A DNA stretch of 64,000 nt, from the NCBI RefSeq assembly GCF_030651625.1, contig NZ_JAUSCF010000039.1:62001-126000 (forward strand), in the 5' to 3' direction. The notes below the pieces were generated by a model, which worked only from the letters and a program-made list of their open reading frames with translations, was not told the DNA's origin and did not search any database. Positions within the stretch are counted from its first letter, which is position 1. Each line of letters starts with the position of its first letter. The translations under genes and the position numbers were made by a program. Below, one piece after another: positions 1-8,236 of the stretch. The DNA is from Hydrogenophaga sp. (lineage in GTDB: Bacteria; Pseudomonadota; Gammaproteobacteria; Burkholderiales; Burkholderiaceae_C).

Positions 1-198
1 GGCGTTCGGCACTTCGCTCTCATGGCCCACATAGACCCAGGTGCTGTACCAGATCTTCTGCAGCTCGGCCTGGTAGATCGCGGGGTCGGTATAGAGGGAG
101 CCGTGTACGTGGTCTTCGCGAACGAGCTCGTCCCAGCGAATGGCCGGGCCCGCCGTCGCGGTAGGCGCAATGGGAATCACATGGGCGCAGTTGCTCAA
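1..198 (-). CDS. Aromatic-ring-hydroxylating oxygenase large subunit, N-terminal fragment
   Basis: Only the first 66 codons are visible because the gene runs off the left edge. Read from a TTG codon with GGAGA eight bases upstream, the peptide contains VREDHVHGSLYTDPAIYQ and IWYSTWVYVGHESEVPN. This is the characteristic N-terminal helix and strand leading into the Rieske domain of ring-hydroxylating oxygenase alpha subunits, the terminal oxygenases that hydroxylate or demethylate aromatic acids. The Rieske Cys/His ligands and the iron site lie beyond the edge, so substrate and activity cannot be judged. The gene diverges from a 2Fe-2S ferredoxin gene, a plausible electron donor. A GTG six codons further in is an alternative start. 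Confidence 0.8.
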   Translation of the reverse strand, partial: MSNCAHVIPIAPTATAGPAIRWDELVREDHVHGSLYTDPAIYQAELQKIWYSTWVYVGHESEVPNA

Positions 199-245
199 GG
201 TGTTATCTCCGTGGTGACAGTGGCATTCACTTGAAAGGACTTCCT

Positions 246-269
246 CCCGGACCGCCAGGCGGGTCCGGG
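246..269. other. GC-rich inverted repeat in divergent promoter region
   Basis: CCCGGACC and GGTCCGGG form a perfect eight-base inverted repeat around an eight-base loop, between the divergent oxygenase and ferredoxin genes. It has no T-run on either side, so it may be an operator or a 5' leader hairpin rather than a terminator. Confidence 0.45.
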
Positions 270-296
270 TTGTTTCCCGTTTCTGTTGGTGCAATA

Positions 297-318
297 ATAG
301 TCCGACGAGACGGACTAT
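297..318. promoter_or_regulatory. Perfect 8-6-8 palindrome, candidate operator
   Basis: ATAGTCCG and CGGACTAT flank a six-base spacer. The palindrome lies 44 bases before the ferredoxin start codon and about 100 bases before the oxygenase start, where one bound dimer could control both divergent genes. The regulator is unknown. No intact regulator gene lies next to it, although a broken GntR/FCD gene is found about 2.5 kb away. Confidence 0.55.
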
Positions 319-361
319 GTCAACACATCAATCGCTGACTTGAAGAAAAGGAATTACCCCC

Positions 362-682
362 ATGCCCATCGTCACCTTCATCGAACACGACGGCACCACC
401 CGTCGCATCGACGCCCCCAATCAGCGCAGCCTGATGCAGATTGCGGTGGACAACGGGGTCACCGGCATCTTGGGTGACTGCGGGGGGTCCTGCAGCTGCG
501 CCACTTGCCACGGCTACATTGGCTCTGAGTGGGCACCACACTTGCCGCGCATCTCAGAAACTGAAGCCTTCATGCTCGAAGGCGTGCCAGAACCGCGCGA
601 GACCAGCCGCCTGTGCTGCCAACTGCGCATGGCCCCGGAGCTGGACGGCATCGTCGTCCACCTGCCGGCCGAGCAAGTCTGA
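362..682 (+). CDS. 2Fe-2S ferredoxin
   Basis: A 106-residue ferredoxin of the adrenodoxin/putidaredoxin-like class. Cys40, Cys46 and Cys49 form the C-x5-C-x2-C cluster loop, and the fourth ligand is Cys86 in the RLCCQ segment near the C-terminus. Cys44 and Cys85 are extra. A purine-rich AAGAAAAGGAA precedes the ATG. Its place opposite a Rieske oxygenase gene suggests that it passes electrons from a reductase to that oxygenase; no reductase gene is visible in this window. This is inferred from context, since such ferredoxins also serve P450 enzymes. Confidence 0.88.
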   Translation: MPIVTFIEHDGTTRRIDAPNQRSLMQIAVDNGVTGILGDCGGSCSCATCHGYIGSEWAPHLPRISETEAFMLEGVPEPRETSRLCCQLRMAPELDGIVVHLPAEQV

Positions 683-691
683 TGACTCCGC

Positions 692-1573
692 TTACTCCGC
701 GTAAGCCATCAGGCATTCCTGCGTCATGGAGGCCAGCGTGCGACCCTCGATGTCGTGCACGGCGCCAATCGACAAGCCACGGCCGGCCGCTGCGCACGGA
801 CTGGTGCAGTCGACGTGCATCCACTGATCGGCCAGAATGGAGCGGTGAAGCCACAACCCGTGGTTCAGGCTCGAGATGTACAGCGCGCGCCCGTCGAGGC
901 CACGCAAATGCAGGCCGAGTGCACTGAAGTTGAGCCACCAGTCAGAAAGATAGGCAAACGCTGCCGAATGGACGCGGACATCGTCGGGCAAGGCATGGGC
1001 GGCGCGCATCCAGAAGCGGAAGCGCCCATTCATGTGAGTCGACGAGAGCTGCCGCTCAGGGTCCGGAATACGGAAGTCGATGCTGGGCTTGCGGTCCTGC
1101 GAGTAGCCACCCAGTAACGTGATGTTGTGCAACAGGGCTGGATCAACCTCGCAGAACGGGGTCAAGTCCTCAGGCCGCTCACCCGCAGGCGCGGTGCTCG
1201 GGGTTCCGTGGGCAGGTGCGTCTAGCGGCAATGCGCAGGTGACCTGCGCATCCAGCACCGTGCGCCCATTGCCTTGCGCGGCGCGCACATGCCGGGAACT
1301 GAAGCGCTTGCCCTCTTGCAACACCGTTACCTGGAAGTCCACAGACTCCTGTGGCATGGCCCCTTGCAGAAAGAGGAACTGCATCATCGACGCCTCACGG
1401 CCAGCAGGCACTTCCATGAGGGCTGCCATCATGGCCTGCCCCAGCAGCTGACCTCCATAGGAGCGACCGTTGAGGTTGGCATCGCCATGGCAACTGCGCC
1501 AACGCCCTCCCCCAAGATCCTCCAGCTTCAGCAGTTTTTCAATATTATGTTCGTTCCAAACAGCCTGTGACAT
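692..1573 (-). CDS. tesB: Acyl-CoA thioesterase II
   Basis: A 293-residue double-hotdog thioesterase that hydrolyses acyl-CoA to free fatty acid and CoA. The N-terminal segment LNGRSYGGQLLGQAM and the later segments ERQLSSTHMNGRFRFW and SLNHGLWLHR are typical of TesB, and the length equals the family norm of about 290. The catalytic Asp/Thr/Gln set should lie in the second hotdog domain, which is complete. It converges on the ferredoxin gene, ten bases away, and lies directly downstream of a quinone-reductase gene on the same strand with only three bases between them, so the two are probably cotranscribed. Confidence 0.92.
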   Translation of the reverse strand: MSQAVWNEHNIEKLLKLEDLGGGRWRSCHGDANLNGRSYGGQLLGQAMMAALMEVPAGREASMMQFLFLQGAMPQESVDFQVTVLQEGKRFSSRHVRAAQGNGRTVLDAQVTCALPLDAPAHGTPSTAPAGERPEDLTPFCEVDPALLHNITLLGGYSQDRKPSIDFRIPDPERQLSSTHMNGRFRFWMRAAHALPDDVRVHSAAFAYLSDWWLNFSALGLHLRGLDGRALYISSLNHGLWLHRSILADQWMHVDCTSPCAAAGRGLSIGAVHDIEGRTLASMTQECLMAYAE

Positions 1574-1576
1574 GTA

Positions 1577-2329
1577 TCAAGTCCCGGGTTGGGCGCGGCG
1601 GTGGCCCACCGTGCGGGGCGCCACATCGGGCTTGAGCCGCCAGTCTGGTCCAAAGTCAGTCAGCGGATGGCTGGGCATGACCTCCTCCTGCTCAATGCCG
1701 CGCAAGCGCACCTCGTAAGCATCGAGATAGGCGCGCCTCTGGACCTCATCGGTGTACTGGATCGAAAAGCCAACAAAGGGCTGCAGGACCTGGAGCCCGC
1801 TATAGCCGAAGCTGCCGTGCTGCAGGTGCCACAGAATCACGTCGCGCTGGCCCAGCAGGCCATCTGGCTCCATCATGTCGGGGAAGCAACCGGTCGTGAA
1901 TGCCAGCATGGCCTTGCGACCTTTGAGACCTCCATTGTCGAAGCGCATGCCACCAGCTCCATACACCGTGCCGTTGACAAACACACGGTCGATCCACCCC
2001 TTCATGATTGCAGGCACCGAGAACCACCAGAGAGGGAATTGCAGGATGAGCAGATCGCAATCCAGCAGCTTGTCGATCTCGGTCTGGATGTCGGGCGAGA
2101 ACGTGTGGCGCTGTGAGGACTGCTTCTGCTCGCGGTCGTACTGCAGCGCGTCCGGGAATCGTCGCTCGGTGAAGTCCCCTTCGCACGCAACGGGCTGGAA
2201 ATCCATGGCGTACAGATCTGACACAACCACTTGATGACCACAAGAGCGAAGCGTCTCGACCGACCTGTCCAACAACGCCCTTCCGAAAGAACGTGGTTCC
2301 GGATGGGCATAGACGATGAGCACATTCAT
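1577..2329 (-). CDS. NAD(P)H:quinone oxidoreductase, flavodoxin fold
   Basis: About 250 residues of the flavodoxin_2/NQO1-like family, FMN or FAD enzymes that reduce quinones or related electrophiles with NAD(P)H. The signature YAHPEPRSF occupies residues 6-14, and FPLWWFSVPAIMKGWIDRVF, typical of the flavin and active-site loop, lies mid-protein. I chose the ATG at 2327-2329 because GAAGGA stands six bases upstream; a longer frame starting 11 codons earlier has no such site. The gene is three bases upstream of tesB on the same strand. The physiological substrate is unknown. Confidence 0.85.
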   Translation of the reverse strand: MNVLIVYAHPEPRSFGRALLDRSVETLRSCGHQVVVSDLYAMDFQPVACEGDFTERRFPDALQYDREQKQSSQRHTFSPDIQTEIDKLLDCDLLILQFPLWWFSVPAIMKGWIDRVFVNGTVYGAGGMRFDNGGLKGRKAMLAFTTGCFPDMMEPDGLLGQRDVILWHLQHGSFGYSGLQVLQPFVGFSIQYTDEVQRRAYLDAYEVRLRGIEQEEVMPSHPLTDFGPDWRLKPDVAPRTVGHRRAQPGT

Positions 2330-2799
2330 GAGGGATCCTTCGTGAAGAATGCACTGCTGCATTTAATAAACCGACGTGACGGATTATTATCAATGATCGA
2401 GATGGCGATCAACAAGTGCTGTTGTGCACACAGAGAACCCCGGAGCCCGCAGCCGTGTCCTCCAGGCTTCAACGCCTCCGGCGGGAACCTCGGGGCGTGT
2501 GTCTGCCTGCACTTAATATCGCTTCTCGTGCAGCAAGCTGTCGGCCGCCAGCGAATGGCGAGTCCCACTGCGGCGACTGCAGCAGATTGGCGTGACGCCG
2601 ACACTGCGCTTACGTTGCATTGCCACTACGCCCTTGCTCATGAACTGAGGCAGCGAGCAGCCAGGCGTCAGGCAGGCCCCAATCACTGCACCCACCAAAC
2701 CTGCCTAGGTTGCCAAATTCTCCACCTTGACCCCGGTGTCGACGGTGCCAGTGCTGTTCAGCAGCTTCCTGGCGGGCATGATTGCGTTTCCCGTGCGAA
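2330..2799. other. Non-coding or decayed stretch
   Basis: No reading frame here has a recognisable domain, a ribosome binding site or consistent codon use on either strand. The base composition is less GC-biased than in neighbouring genes. It adjoins a broken regulator gene and probably includes that gene's lost N-terminal part or another decayed sequence. Confidence 0.5.
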
Positions 2800-3221
2800 T
2801 CAACAACTTGTGCATGCCTTGACAGTGTGTGAACTCCATACCGCGAAAGTCCTTCTGGTTCAACTTCTTGCCCCTAAGAACGAGGGCCAACAGCAAGATC
2901 CGGCTTGTATCACTGCACACGCAGAATTCCACTGGGCACTGGCGGCGAGATGCCCCAATCCCTGGCTGCTGAAGATGCACCAGATGCTGTAGGAGCACAC
3001 CGAATGCTGACCGGCAGATGGCTGCTCCGTTGCAGGTTCACAGCTGACGCGACATAGCCACCGAACACCAGGCCTTGTTCAACGCGGTGCTGAGCAAGGA
3101 CATTTCACTGACTCAGAAAATCATTGCGCCACACCTGCAAACCACGGTAGATCTGCTCCTGCGCGAGCCAAGCGATAACCTGATCAACCATGAGCCTGGA
3201 AGCACGGCTACCGTTACATGA
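2800..3221 (+). pseudogene. GntR-family (FCD domain) regulator remnant
   Basis: Two neighbouring frames together resemble the C-terminal effector (FCD) domain of FadR-type GntR regulators. One frame gives AHAEFHWALAARCPNPWLL, matching the family pattern D..FH.aLa...gNp.L, and ends at a stop at 2990-2992. The next frame gives ATEHQALFNAVLSKD followed by IIAPHLQTTVDLLL, matching the C-terminal helices with the metal-binding His. That second frame also has an in-frame TGA at 3045. At least one frameshift and one stop therefore interrupt it, and no winged-helix DNA-binding domain can be found upstream. The family call is moderately sure; the upstream limit is approximate. Confidence 0.55.
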
Positions 3222-3350
3222 AACCCGGTCACCAGACATTTCCATTGGCCGGCTGCTCAGGGTCATCGCTTCCACTTCTCGGTGATGTTGCTCGAACAAT
3301 ACACGGGGAGGCACAGAACTTTGGCCCACTTTTGGCCCACCACAAACGAC

Positions 3351-3372
3351 TACGCCACCCGAAGGTGGCGTA
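3351..3372 (-). terminator. Hairpin downstream of tRNA-Val
   Basis: On the minus strand a perfect nine-base stem, TACGCCACC with GGTGGCGTA, closes on a TTCG tetraloop 24 bases past the tRNA CCA end. The following sequence GTCGTTTG is only weakly T-rich. A smaller perfect repeat, TTGTCAT-GT-ATGACAA (3378-3393), lies between it and the tRNA. Confidence 0.6.
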
Positions 3373-3396
3373 AACCGTTGTCATGTATGACAATTT

Positions 3397-3471
3397 TGGT
3401 GGGCGGTGCAGGGTTCGAACCTGCGACCCCTGCCGTGTGAAGGCAGTGCTCTACCACTGAGCTAACCGCCC
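3397..3471 (-). tRNA. tRNA-Val (anticodon CAC)
   Basis: A complete cloverleaf can be folded. The acceptor stem is GGGCGGT/ACCGCCC, the D stem GCTC/GAGC and the anticodon stem CTGCC/GGCAG around the loop TTCACAC, giving anticodon CAC, which reads GUG. The T arm GCAGG-TTCGAAC-CCTGC follows, then discriminator A and an encoded CCA. It is 75 nucleotides long. Confidence 0.95.
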
Positions 3472-3562
3472 AAATGACTTTATTCTCTAGATCCAATCAT
3501 TTGGAAGCCTCAGATTATAGCGTGCTTCTGTCCTCATTTTTTCCAGGTCAGGGATCTGCGCG

Positions 3563-4267
3563 CTAGAAAACCAGCTGCCGCCATACCGCTTTGCCTTTGC
3601 ACGCCTTGTCAATATCACACAAGACAGATTCGTGGATTTGCTGCTCCTGCTCGTTGGCGCGAATCACTGGCAGTTCAAAGCCACCGAGGTCGATCTGAAT
3701 CACTTCACCTGCATCACTGGTGTTGGACTCGAGATCAATGATCAATGCGTCCTGGCCGCGCGTCATGTTGATGTAAACGTCGGCCAACAACTCGGCATCC
3801 AGCAACGCGCCGTGCAGGGTCCGCCCGGAGTTGTCGACGCCCAGCCGGTCACATAAAGCGTCCAGACCGTTGCGCTTGCCAGGGAACATCTCCTTCGCCA
3901 TCACCAGACTGTCCGTGACCTGTGCGATCAAGCCATTGAGTGGTGGACGACCCAGTCGTTCGAGCTCCTTGTTCAGGAAGCTCATGTCGAACGGGGCGTT
4001 GTGGATGATCAGTTCTGCATCGCGCAGGTAGTCGAGCAGCTCATCGGCAATGGCTGCAAACTTGGGTTTGTCACGCAGGAACTCGTTGCTGATGCCGTGC
4101 ACCTTGAGCGCATCTTCATGGCTGTCGCGCTCCGGGTTGACGTAAAAGTGCAGGTTGTTGCCCGTGAGCTTGCGGTTGAGCAGCTCCACACAGCCGATTT
4201 CAATGATGCGGTCTCCGCTGTCGGCAGACAGGCCGGTGGTTTCGGTGTCGAGGACGATCTGGCGCAT
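3563..4267 (-). CDS. dnaQ: DNA polymerase III epsilon subunit (3'-5' proofreading exonuclease)
   Basis: A 234-residue DnaQ protein, the DEDDh exonuclease that removes misincorporated nucleotides within the polymerase III core. Exo I is Asp7-Thr-Glu9 in LDTETTG, Exo II is HNAPFD at residues 89-94, and Exo III has His152 and Asp157 in TLHGALLDA. The C-terminal tail of about 70 residues is where epsilon binds the alpha subunit. It lies on the same strand just after the fdx gene of the isc operon, a 34-base gap, so it may be read from that operon. Confidence 0.95.
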   Translation of the reverse strand: MRQIVLDTETTGLSADSGDRIIEIGCVELLNRKLTGNNLHFYVNPERDSHEDALKVHGISNEFLRDKPKFAAIADELLDYLRDAELIIHNAPFDMSFLNKELERLGRPPLNGLIAQVTDSLVMAKEMFPGKRNGLDALCDRLGVDNSGRTLHGALLDAELLADVYINMTRGQDALIIDLESNTSDAGEVIQIDLGGFELPVIRANEQEQQIHESVLCDIDKACKGKAVWRQLVF

Positions 4268-4301
4268 GGTCGTGTCTGCTGGTTGCTGTCGATCCGCAAT
4301 G

Positions 4302-4640
4302 TCAATGCTTCTCTTTGGCGTGATTGATCGAATACTTGGGTATTTCGATCGTCACGTCCTTCTGTGCCAGGATCGCCTGGCATGAGAGTCGGGACTGCGG
4401 CTCCAGGCCCCATGCGCGGTCCAGCATGTCTTCTTCGTTTTCATCGAGTTCGTTCAAACTATCGAAGCCTTCTCGCACGATCACGTGACAGGTGGTACAG
4501 GCACAGACCATGTCGCAGGCATGCTCGATCGGGATGTTGTTGTCCAAGAGCGCTTCGCAGATGGACGTGCCCGCCGGCGCGCTGACTTGCGTGCCTTGAG
4601 GACAGTACTCGGGATGGGGGAGGATATGGATCGTGGGCAT
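4302..4640 (-). CDS. fdx: Isc-type 2Fe-2S ferredoxin
   Basis: A 112-residue ferredoxin that delivers electrons during Fe-S cluster assembly on IscU. Cys42, Cys48 and Cys51 form the cluster loop (HACDMVCACTTC) and Cys87 in SRLSCQ is the fourth ligand. The acidic stretch LNELDENEEDMLD, which in this family contacts the cysteine desulfurase, is present. It is the last gene of the isc operon, 45 bases after hscA. Confidence 0.95.
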   Translation of the reverse strand: MPTIHILPHPEYCPQGTQVSAPAGTSICEALLDNNIPIEHACDMVCACTTCHVIVREGFDSLNELDENEEDMLDRAWGLEPQSRLSCQAILAQKDVTIEIPKYSINHAKEKH

Positions 4641-4685
4641 GAATTCGCTTTATTCTGGAATGAGCCGGAGAGCCGTTCAGCGCTC

Positions 4686-6557
4686 TCACACTTCTTCGAG
4701 CTTTTTACCGGCCAGGGCCTGCTGAATACCTCGGTTCATTCGCATGGCGGCGAACGCTTCCGTGCCTTTGGCCAGTGCAGTGGTCCCTGCTTCGATGGCG
4801 GCGGCATCGTCGCCTGTCACACTCTGGGCGAGCGCGTCCATCAGGCTGTCAATACTTGTGCGTTCGGCCGGCTCCAACAGGTCAGCATCTGCGGCAAGCG
4901 CCGTGCGCGTTGCGGCCATCATGCGGTCCGCGTCGACGCGAGCCTCCACCAATGCCCTGGCCTGCATGTCTTGCTGGGCCGTGGCAAAGCTGTCCTTGAG
5001 CATGGCAGCGATCTGCTCGTCCGTGAGGCCATAGGCGGGTTTGACGTCGACCCGGGCTTCCACCCCGCTGCCCTGCTCCCTGGCACTGACAGAGAGCAAG
5101 CCATCAGCATCAACGGTGAAACTCACCCGGATGCGTGCTGCGCCGGCTGCCATTGGCGGGATACCGCGCAACACGAACCGGGCCAGACTGCGGCAGTCGG
5201 CCACCAGGTCACGTTCCCCCTGCACCACATGCAACGATAGTGCGGTCTGCCCATCCTGGTAGGTGGTGAAGTCCTGGGCCATTGCCGTGGGAATTGGGCT
5301 GTTGCGCGGAACGATGCGCTCAACCAGGCCGCCCATGGTTTCGATACCCAGCGACAAAGGGATCACATCCAGCAACAGCAAATCGCCGTCTCGGCTGTTA
5401 CCGGCCAGTGCGTTTGCCTGGATGGCGGCACCCAGTGCCACCACTTCGTCGGGGTTGAGATTGGTCAGAGGTGCCTGCCCAAAAAACGCCCCCACCGTGC
5501 GCTGAATCACCGGCATGCGGGTGGAGCCACCCACCATGACCACGCCCTGGATTTCGTCTTTGGCAACCCCCGCGTCGCGCAGCACCTTGCGCACCGCCGT
5601 CATGGTCCGCGCCGTGAGATCTGTCGTACATTGTTCGAAGTCGGTGGCTGTCACCGGCCGTTCAATAGCCTGGTCTGCCACTTGTGCAGAAAAAACCACG
5701 CGCTCGGCTGTGGAGAGCGCCTCCTTTGCACGGCGCGCCTCTACGTACAAGGCGGCGCGCTCGGATGCCGTCAATGCGCCGGCGATGCCCTGCTGAGCCA
5801 ACACCCAGGCGGCCAGCGCCTGATCGTAGTCATCGCCTCCCAATGCGGAATCTCCACCGGTGGCCATCACTTCAAAAACGCCACGCGTCAACCGCAGAAC
5901 GGACACGTCAAAGGTGCCGCCACCGAGGTCATAAATGACATACACACCCTCTGACCCATTGTCCAACCCATAGGCGATGGCGGCAGCGGTAGGTTCATTG
6001 ATCAAGCGCAGCACATTGATGCCGGCCAATTGCGCAGCATCCTTGGTTGCCTGCCGTTGTGCGTCGTCGAAATACGCTGGCACGGTGATGACGGCCCCAT
6101 AGAGCTCTTCATCAAAGCTGTCTTCCGCCCGGAAGCGAAGCGTGGCCAAAATCTCGGCGCTGACTTCCATGGGTGTTTTGCGCCCGGCAACCGTTTCCAC
6201 CACCGCCATGCCATTGGCGTCCACCACCTCGTAAGGCAGGCGGTCCGCGTCCACCACCTGAGCGCGCGTGCGCCCCATGAGCCTTTTGACCGAGCTGATG
6301 GTGTTGGCCGGGTCGTCGACCTGTGCGGCCAGTGCATCAAACCCTATCTGACGGCCAGAAGTGCCCTGAGCCGGATCTGTGTAGCGCACCACGCTGGGCA
6401 GAATCACCCGGCCGTCCTCAGCTGGCAAACACTCTGCGACGCCATGCCGAACCGCCGCCACCAGCGAATGGGTGGTCCCCAGATCAATACCCACGGCCAC
6501 GCGGCGTTGATGGGGATCGAGGGATTGTCCGGGTTCGGAAATTTGCAGTAGCGCCAT
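4686..6557 (-). CDS. hscA: Fe-S cluster assembly chaperone HscA
   Basis: A 623-residue Hsp70 of the HscA class, which binds the LPPVK segment of IscU and uses ATP to promote cluster transfer. The nucleotide-binding domain begins with [13 protein letters not shown] near residue 22 and includes [14 protein letters not shown] and [13 protein letters not shown]. The substrate-binding domain follows at about residue 390 and a helical lid ends the protein. The length matches HscA (about 616-620) rather than DnaK (about 640). Its position between hscB and fdx supports the assignment. Confidence 0.96.
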   Translation of the reverse strand: MALLQISEPGQSLDPHQRRVAVGIDLGTTHSLVAAVRHGVAECLPAEDGRVILPSVVRYTDPAQGTSGRQIGFDALAAQVDDPANTISSVKRLMGRTRAQVVDADRLPYEVVDANGMAVVETVAGRKTPMEVSAEILATLRFRAEDSFDEELYGAVITVPAYFDDAQRQATKDAAQLAGINVLRLINEPTAAAIAYGLDNGSEGVYVIYDLGGGTFDVSVLRLTRGVFEVMATGGDSALGGDDYDQALAAWVLAQQGIAGALTASERAALYVEARRAKEALSTAERVVFSAQVADQAIERPVTATDFEQCTTDLTARTMTAVRKVLRDAGVAKDEIQGVVMVGGSTRMPVIQRTVGAFFGQAPLTNLNPDEVVALGAAIQANALAGNSRDGDLLLLDVIPLSLGIETMGGLVERIVPRNSPIPTAMAQDFTTYQDGQTALSLHVVQGERDLVADCRSLARFVLRGIPPMAAGAARIRVSFTVDADGLLSVSAREQGSGVEARVDVKPAYGLTDEQIAAMLKDSFATAQQDMQARALVEARVDADRMMAATRTALAADADLLEPAERTSIDSLMDALAQSVTGDDAAAIEAGTTALAKGTEAFAAMRMNRGIQQALAGKKLEEV

Positions 6558-6607
6558 GAATACAGTAAGTAGAAAAAAGAAGCAGAGGACTTGTCTAAGG
6601 GCAAAGC

Positions 6608-7132
6608 CTATTGTCCGTGCTGATCGAGCCGTTGCTCGACATCGCGCGCAAAGCGCTCAACAAACATAAGGGCTCTGACCTGCTTGGCCAGTGCGGGATG
6701 GTCCTTCTCCACATCAGCGGTCTGGGCAAGTGCCGCCAGCATATCGCGGCGCACAGTGGCCACCTGTTCAAGCATGCGCTCCATATCTTCACCTGTGACA
6801 GCCTCTTCCAGTTCTTCTCGCCACTGCATCTGCTGAATCAGGAAGGCCGCAGGCATGGCGGTGTTGTCTTCTGCACCAATGGGAACGCCATGAAGCTCGC
6901 AGAGATAGGAAGCCCGCTTGAGCGGATCCTTCAGGCGCCGGTAAGCCTCATTGATTCGAACCGACCACTGCATCGCCTGGCGCTGGGCCTGGGCATCGGC
7001 TGTGGAGAAACGATCCGGATGAGCCTCTCGCTGCAGCGCCTTCCAGCGCTCGTCCAATGCGGCAAGATCCACTGAGAAACCGGGGGCGAGACCGAATATC
7101 TCAAAGTCGTTGGATTGCAGGTTCAGGCTCAT
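6608..7132 (-). CDS. hscB: Fe-S assembly co-chaperone HscB
   Basis: A 174-residue J-domain protein that recruits IscU to HscA and stimulates its ATPase. The HPD motif of the J domain is at residues 38-40 in REAHPDRF, after the FEIFGL start typical of HscB. The C-terminal three-helix IscU-binding domain starts around residue 95. No strong ribosome binding site precedes the ATG. It lies 50 bases upstream of hscA. Confidence 0.95.
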   Translation of the reverse strand: MSLNLQSNDFEIFGLAPGFSVDLAALDERWKALQREAHPDRFSTADAQAQRQAMQWSVRINEAYRRLKDPLKRASYLCELHGVPIGAEDNTAMPAAFLIQQMQWREELEEAVTGEDMERMLEQVATVRRDMLAALAQTADVEKDHPALAKQVRALMFVERFARDVEQRLDQHGQ

Positions 7133-7264
7133 GCAAGGATCACACTCTCAAGAAAATGGCTGCATCGAGACGGGCCGAACAGAAAACTCATCAGCGGCGC
7201 TCCTTCAAGACAAAAGCCGCCAATACCTTTGCGCACTGGCGGCCCGGATTCATCTGGTAGAAGG

Positions 7265-7588
7265 TCAGATGCGGAAGCTCTCTCCGCAACCGCAACGGTC
7301 CCGCTCGTTGGGATTGTTGAAGCGGAAGCCCTCGTTGAGCCCTTCACGAACAAAATCGAGTTGGGTGCCGTCAATGTAGGCCAGGCTCTTGGGGTCGACA
7401 AGCACCTTCACGCCGTTGTCTTCAAACACCACATCCTCGGGCGCGATTTCGTCAGCGTATTCCAGCTTATAGGCAAGTCCGGAGCATCCGGTCGTCTTCA
7501 CGCCCAGACGCACGCCCACGCCTTTACCACGCTTGGTGATGTAGCGGTTGACGTGCCGCGCAGCGGCTTCTGAAATCGAGATGGCCAT
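7265..7588 (-). CDS. iscA: A-type iron-sulfur carrier IscA
   Basis: A 107-residue A-type carrier that accepts clusters and passes them to apo-proteins, especially 4Fe-4S enzymes. The three conserved cysteines are Cys35 (TTGCSGLAY), Cys99 and Cys101 (RCGCGESF). It sits between iscU and hscB in the usual isc order, 132 bases before hscB. Confidence 0.96.
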   Translation of the reverse strand: MAISISEAAARHVNRYITKRGKGVGVRLGVKTTGCSGLAYKLEYADEIAPEDVVFEDNGVKVLVDPKSLAYIDGTQLDFVREGLNEGFRFNNPNERDRCGCGESFRI

Positions 7589-7715
7589 ATCTATCGTTCA
7601 ATCCAAGCGTCGTAGCAAAGTGGTCTCTGCACAAGAATCCACCACAGAATCGGCTTCGCTGGGCAGCAAGCGTGGTGCCCCAGGAAGAAGGCGCGAAGCG
7701 GCGAAGGGGGGGTTC

Positions 7716-8102
7716 TTAGTTCAGGTGCTTCTTGCGGTAGTCATCCACAGCCGCCTTGATCGCGTCCTCCGCAAGGATGGAGCAGTGGATTTTCACCGGC
7801 GGCAACGCCAGTTCTTCCGCGATCTCGCTGTTTTTCAGTGCGGCCGCCTGATCCAGGGTCTTCCCCTTGACCCATTCGGTGACCAGTGAAGAAGAGGCAA
7901 TGGCAGAACCACAGCCGTAGGTCTTGAATCGTGCATCTTCGATTACACCCGTTGTAGGGTTGACCTTGATCTGCAGCTTCATCACGTCGCCACAGGCCGG
8001 CGCGCCCACCATACCGGTACCGACCGAGTCGTCGCCCTTGTCGAACGAGCCGACATTGCGGGGATTTTCGTAGTGGTCCACCACTTTTTCAGAATAAGCC
8101 AT
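7716..8102 (-). CDS. iscU: Fe-S cluster assembly scaffold IscU
   Basis: A 128-residue scaffold on which 2Fe-2S clusters are assembled. Visible cluster residues are Cys37 and Asp39 (APACGDVM), Cys64 (TYGCGSAIAS) and Cys107 after the HscA-binding LPPVK (residues 100-104) and His106. The ATG at 8100-8102 has GAAAGGAA upstream; the open frame continues 28 codons further into intergenic repeat sequence and is not used. A GC-rich repeat separates it from iscS. Confidence 0.97.
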   Translation of the reverse strand: MAYSEKVVDHYENPRNVGSFDKGDDSVGTGMVGAPACGDVMKLQIKVNPTTGVIEDARFKTYGCGSAIASSSLVTEWVKGKTLDQAAALKNSEIAEELALPPVKIHCSILAEDAIKAAVDDYRKKHLN

Positions 8103-8152
8103 GATGATTTCCTTTCGCTCACATGTCACGTTTGCCGATACCGGTCCAGAGA

Positions 8153-8230
8153 TGCCGCGGAACCGGCTTTGCCGGGCCGCTGGCATCGCCCCCTTAGAGG
8201 GGGAGACGCGAAGCGGCGCGGGGGTGTTTC
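8153..8230 (-). repeat. Dispersed GC-rich repeat, copy A (iscS-iscU gap)
   Basis: Contains the element core: AACCGGCTTTGCCGGGCC, a C-run, AGAGGGGGAGACGCGAAG, then CGGCGCGGGGGTGTTTC. It begins about seven bases after the iscS stop codon. The internal pairs CCGGC-TTT-GCCGG and CCCCCTTAGAGGGGG can form hairpins. It matches copies at 28030, 41540, 42716 and 50963. Confidence 0.75.
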
Positions 8231-8236
8231 ACAAAT

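Noticed and set aside
2231..2992. A 253-codon + strand frame as an intact gene
   Set aside because: Its first part is antisense to the quinone reductase. Only the last 50 codons resemble a protein family, as one half of the broken GntR gene.
2705..2998. A 97-codon minus-strand frame
   Set aside because: No recognisable domain, and the opposite strand carries the GntR/FCD remnant.
3301..3350. TTTGGCCCAC duplication as an integrase attachment site
   Set aside because: It does not match the tRNA-Val 3' end and no integrase or second att copy is in the window.
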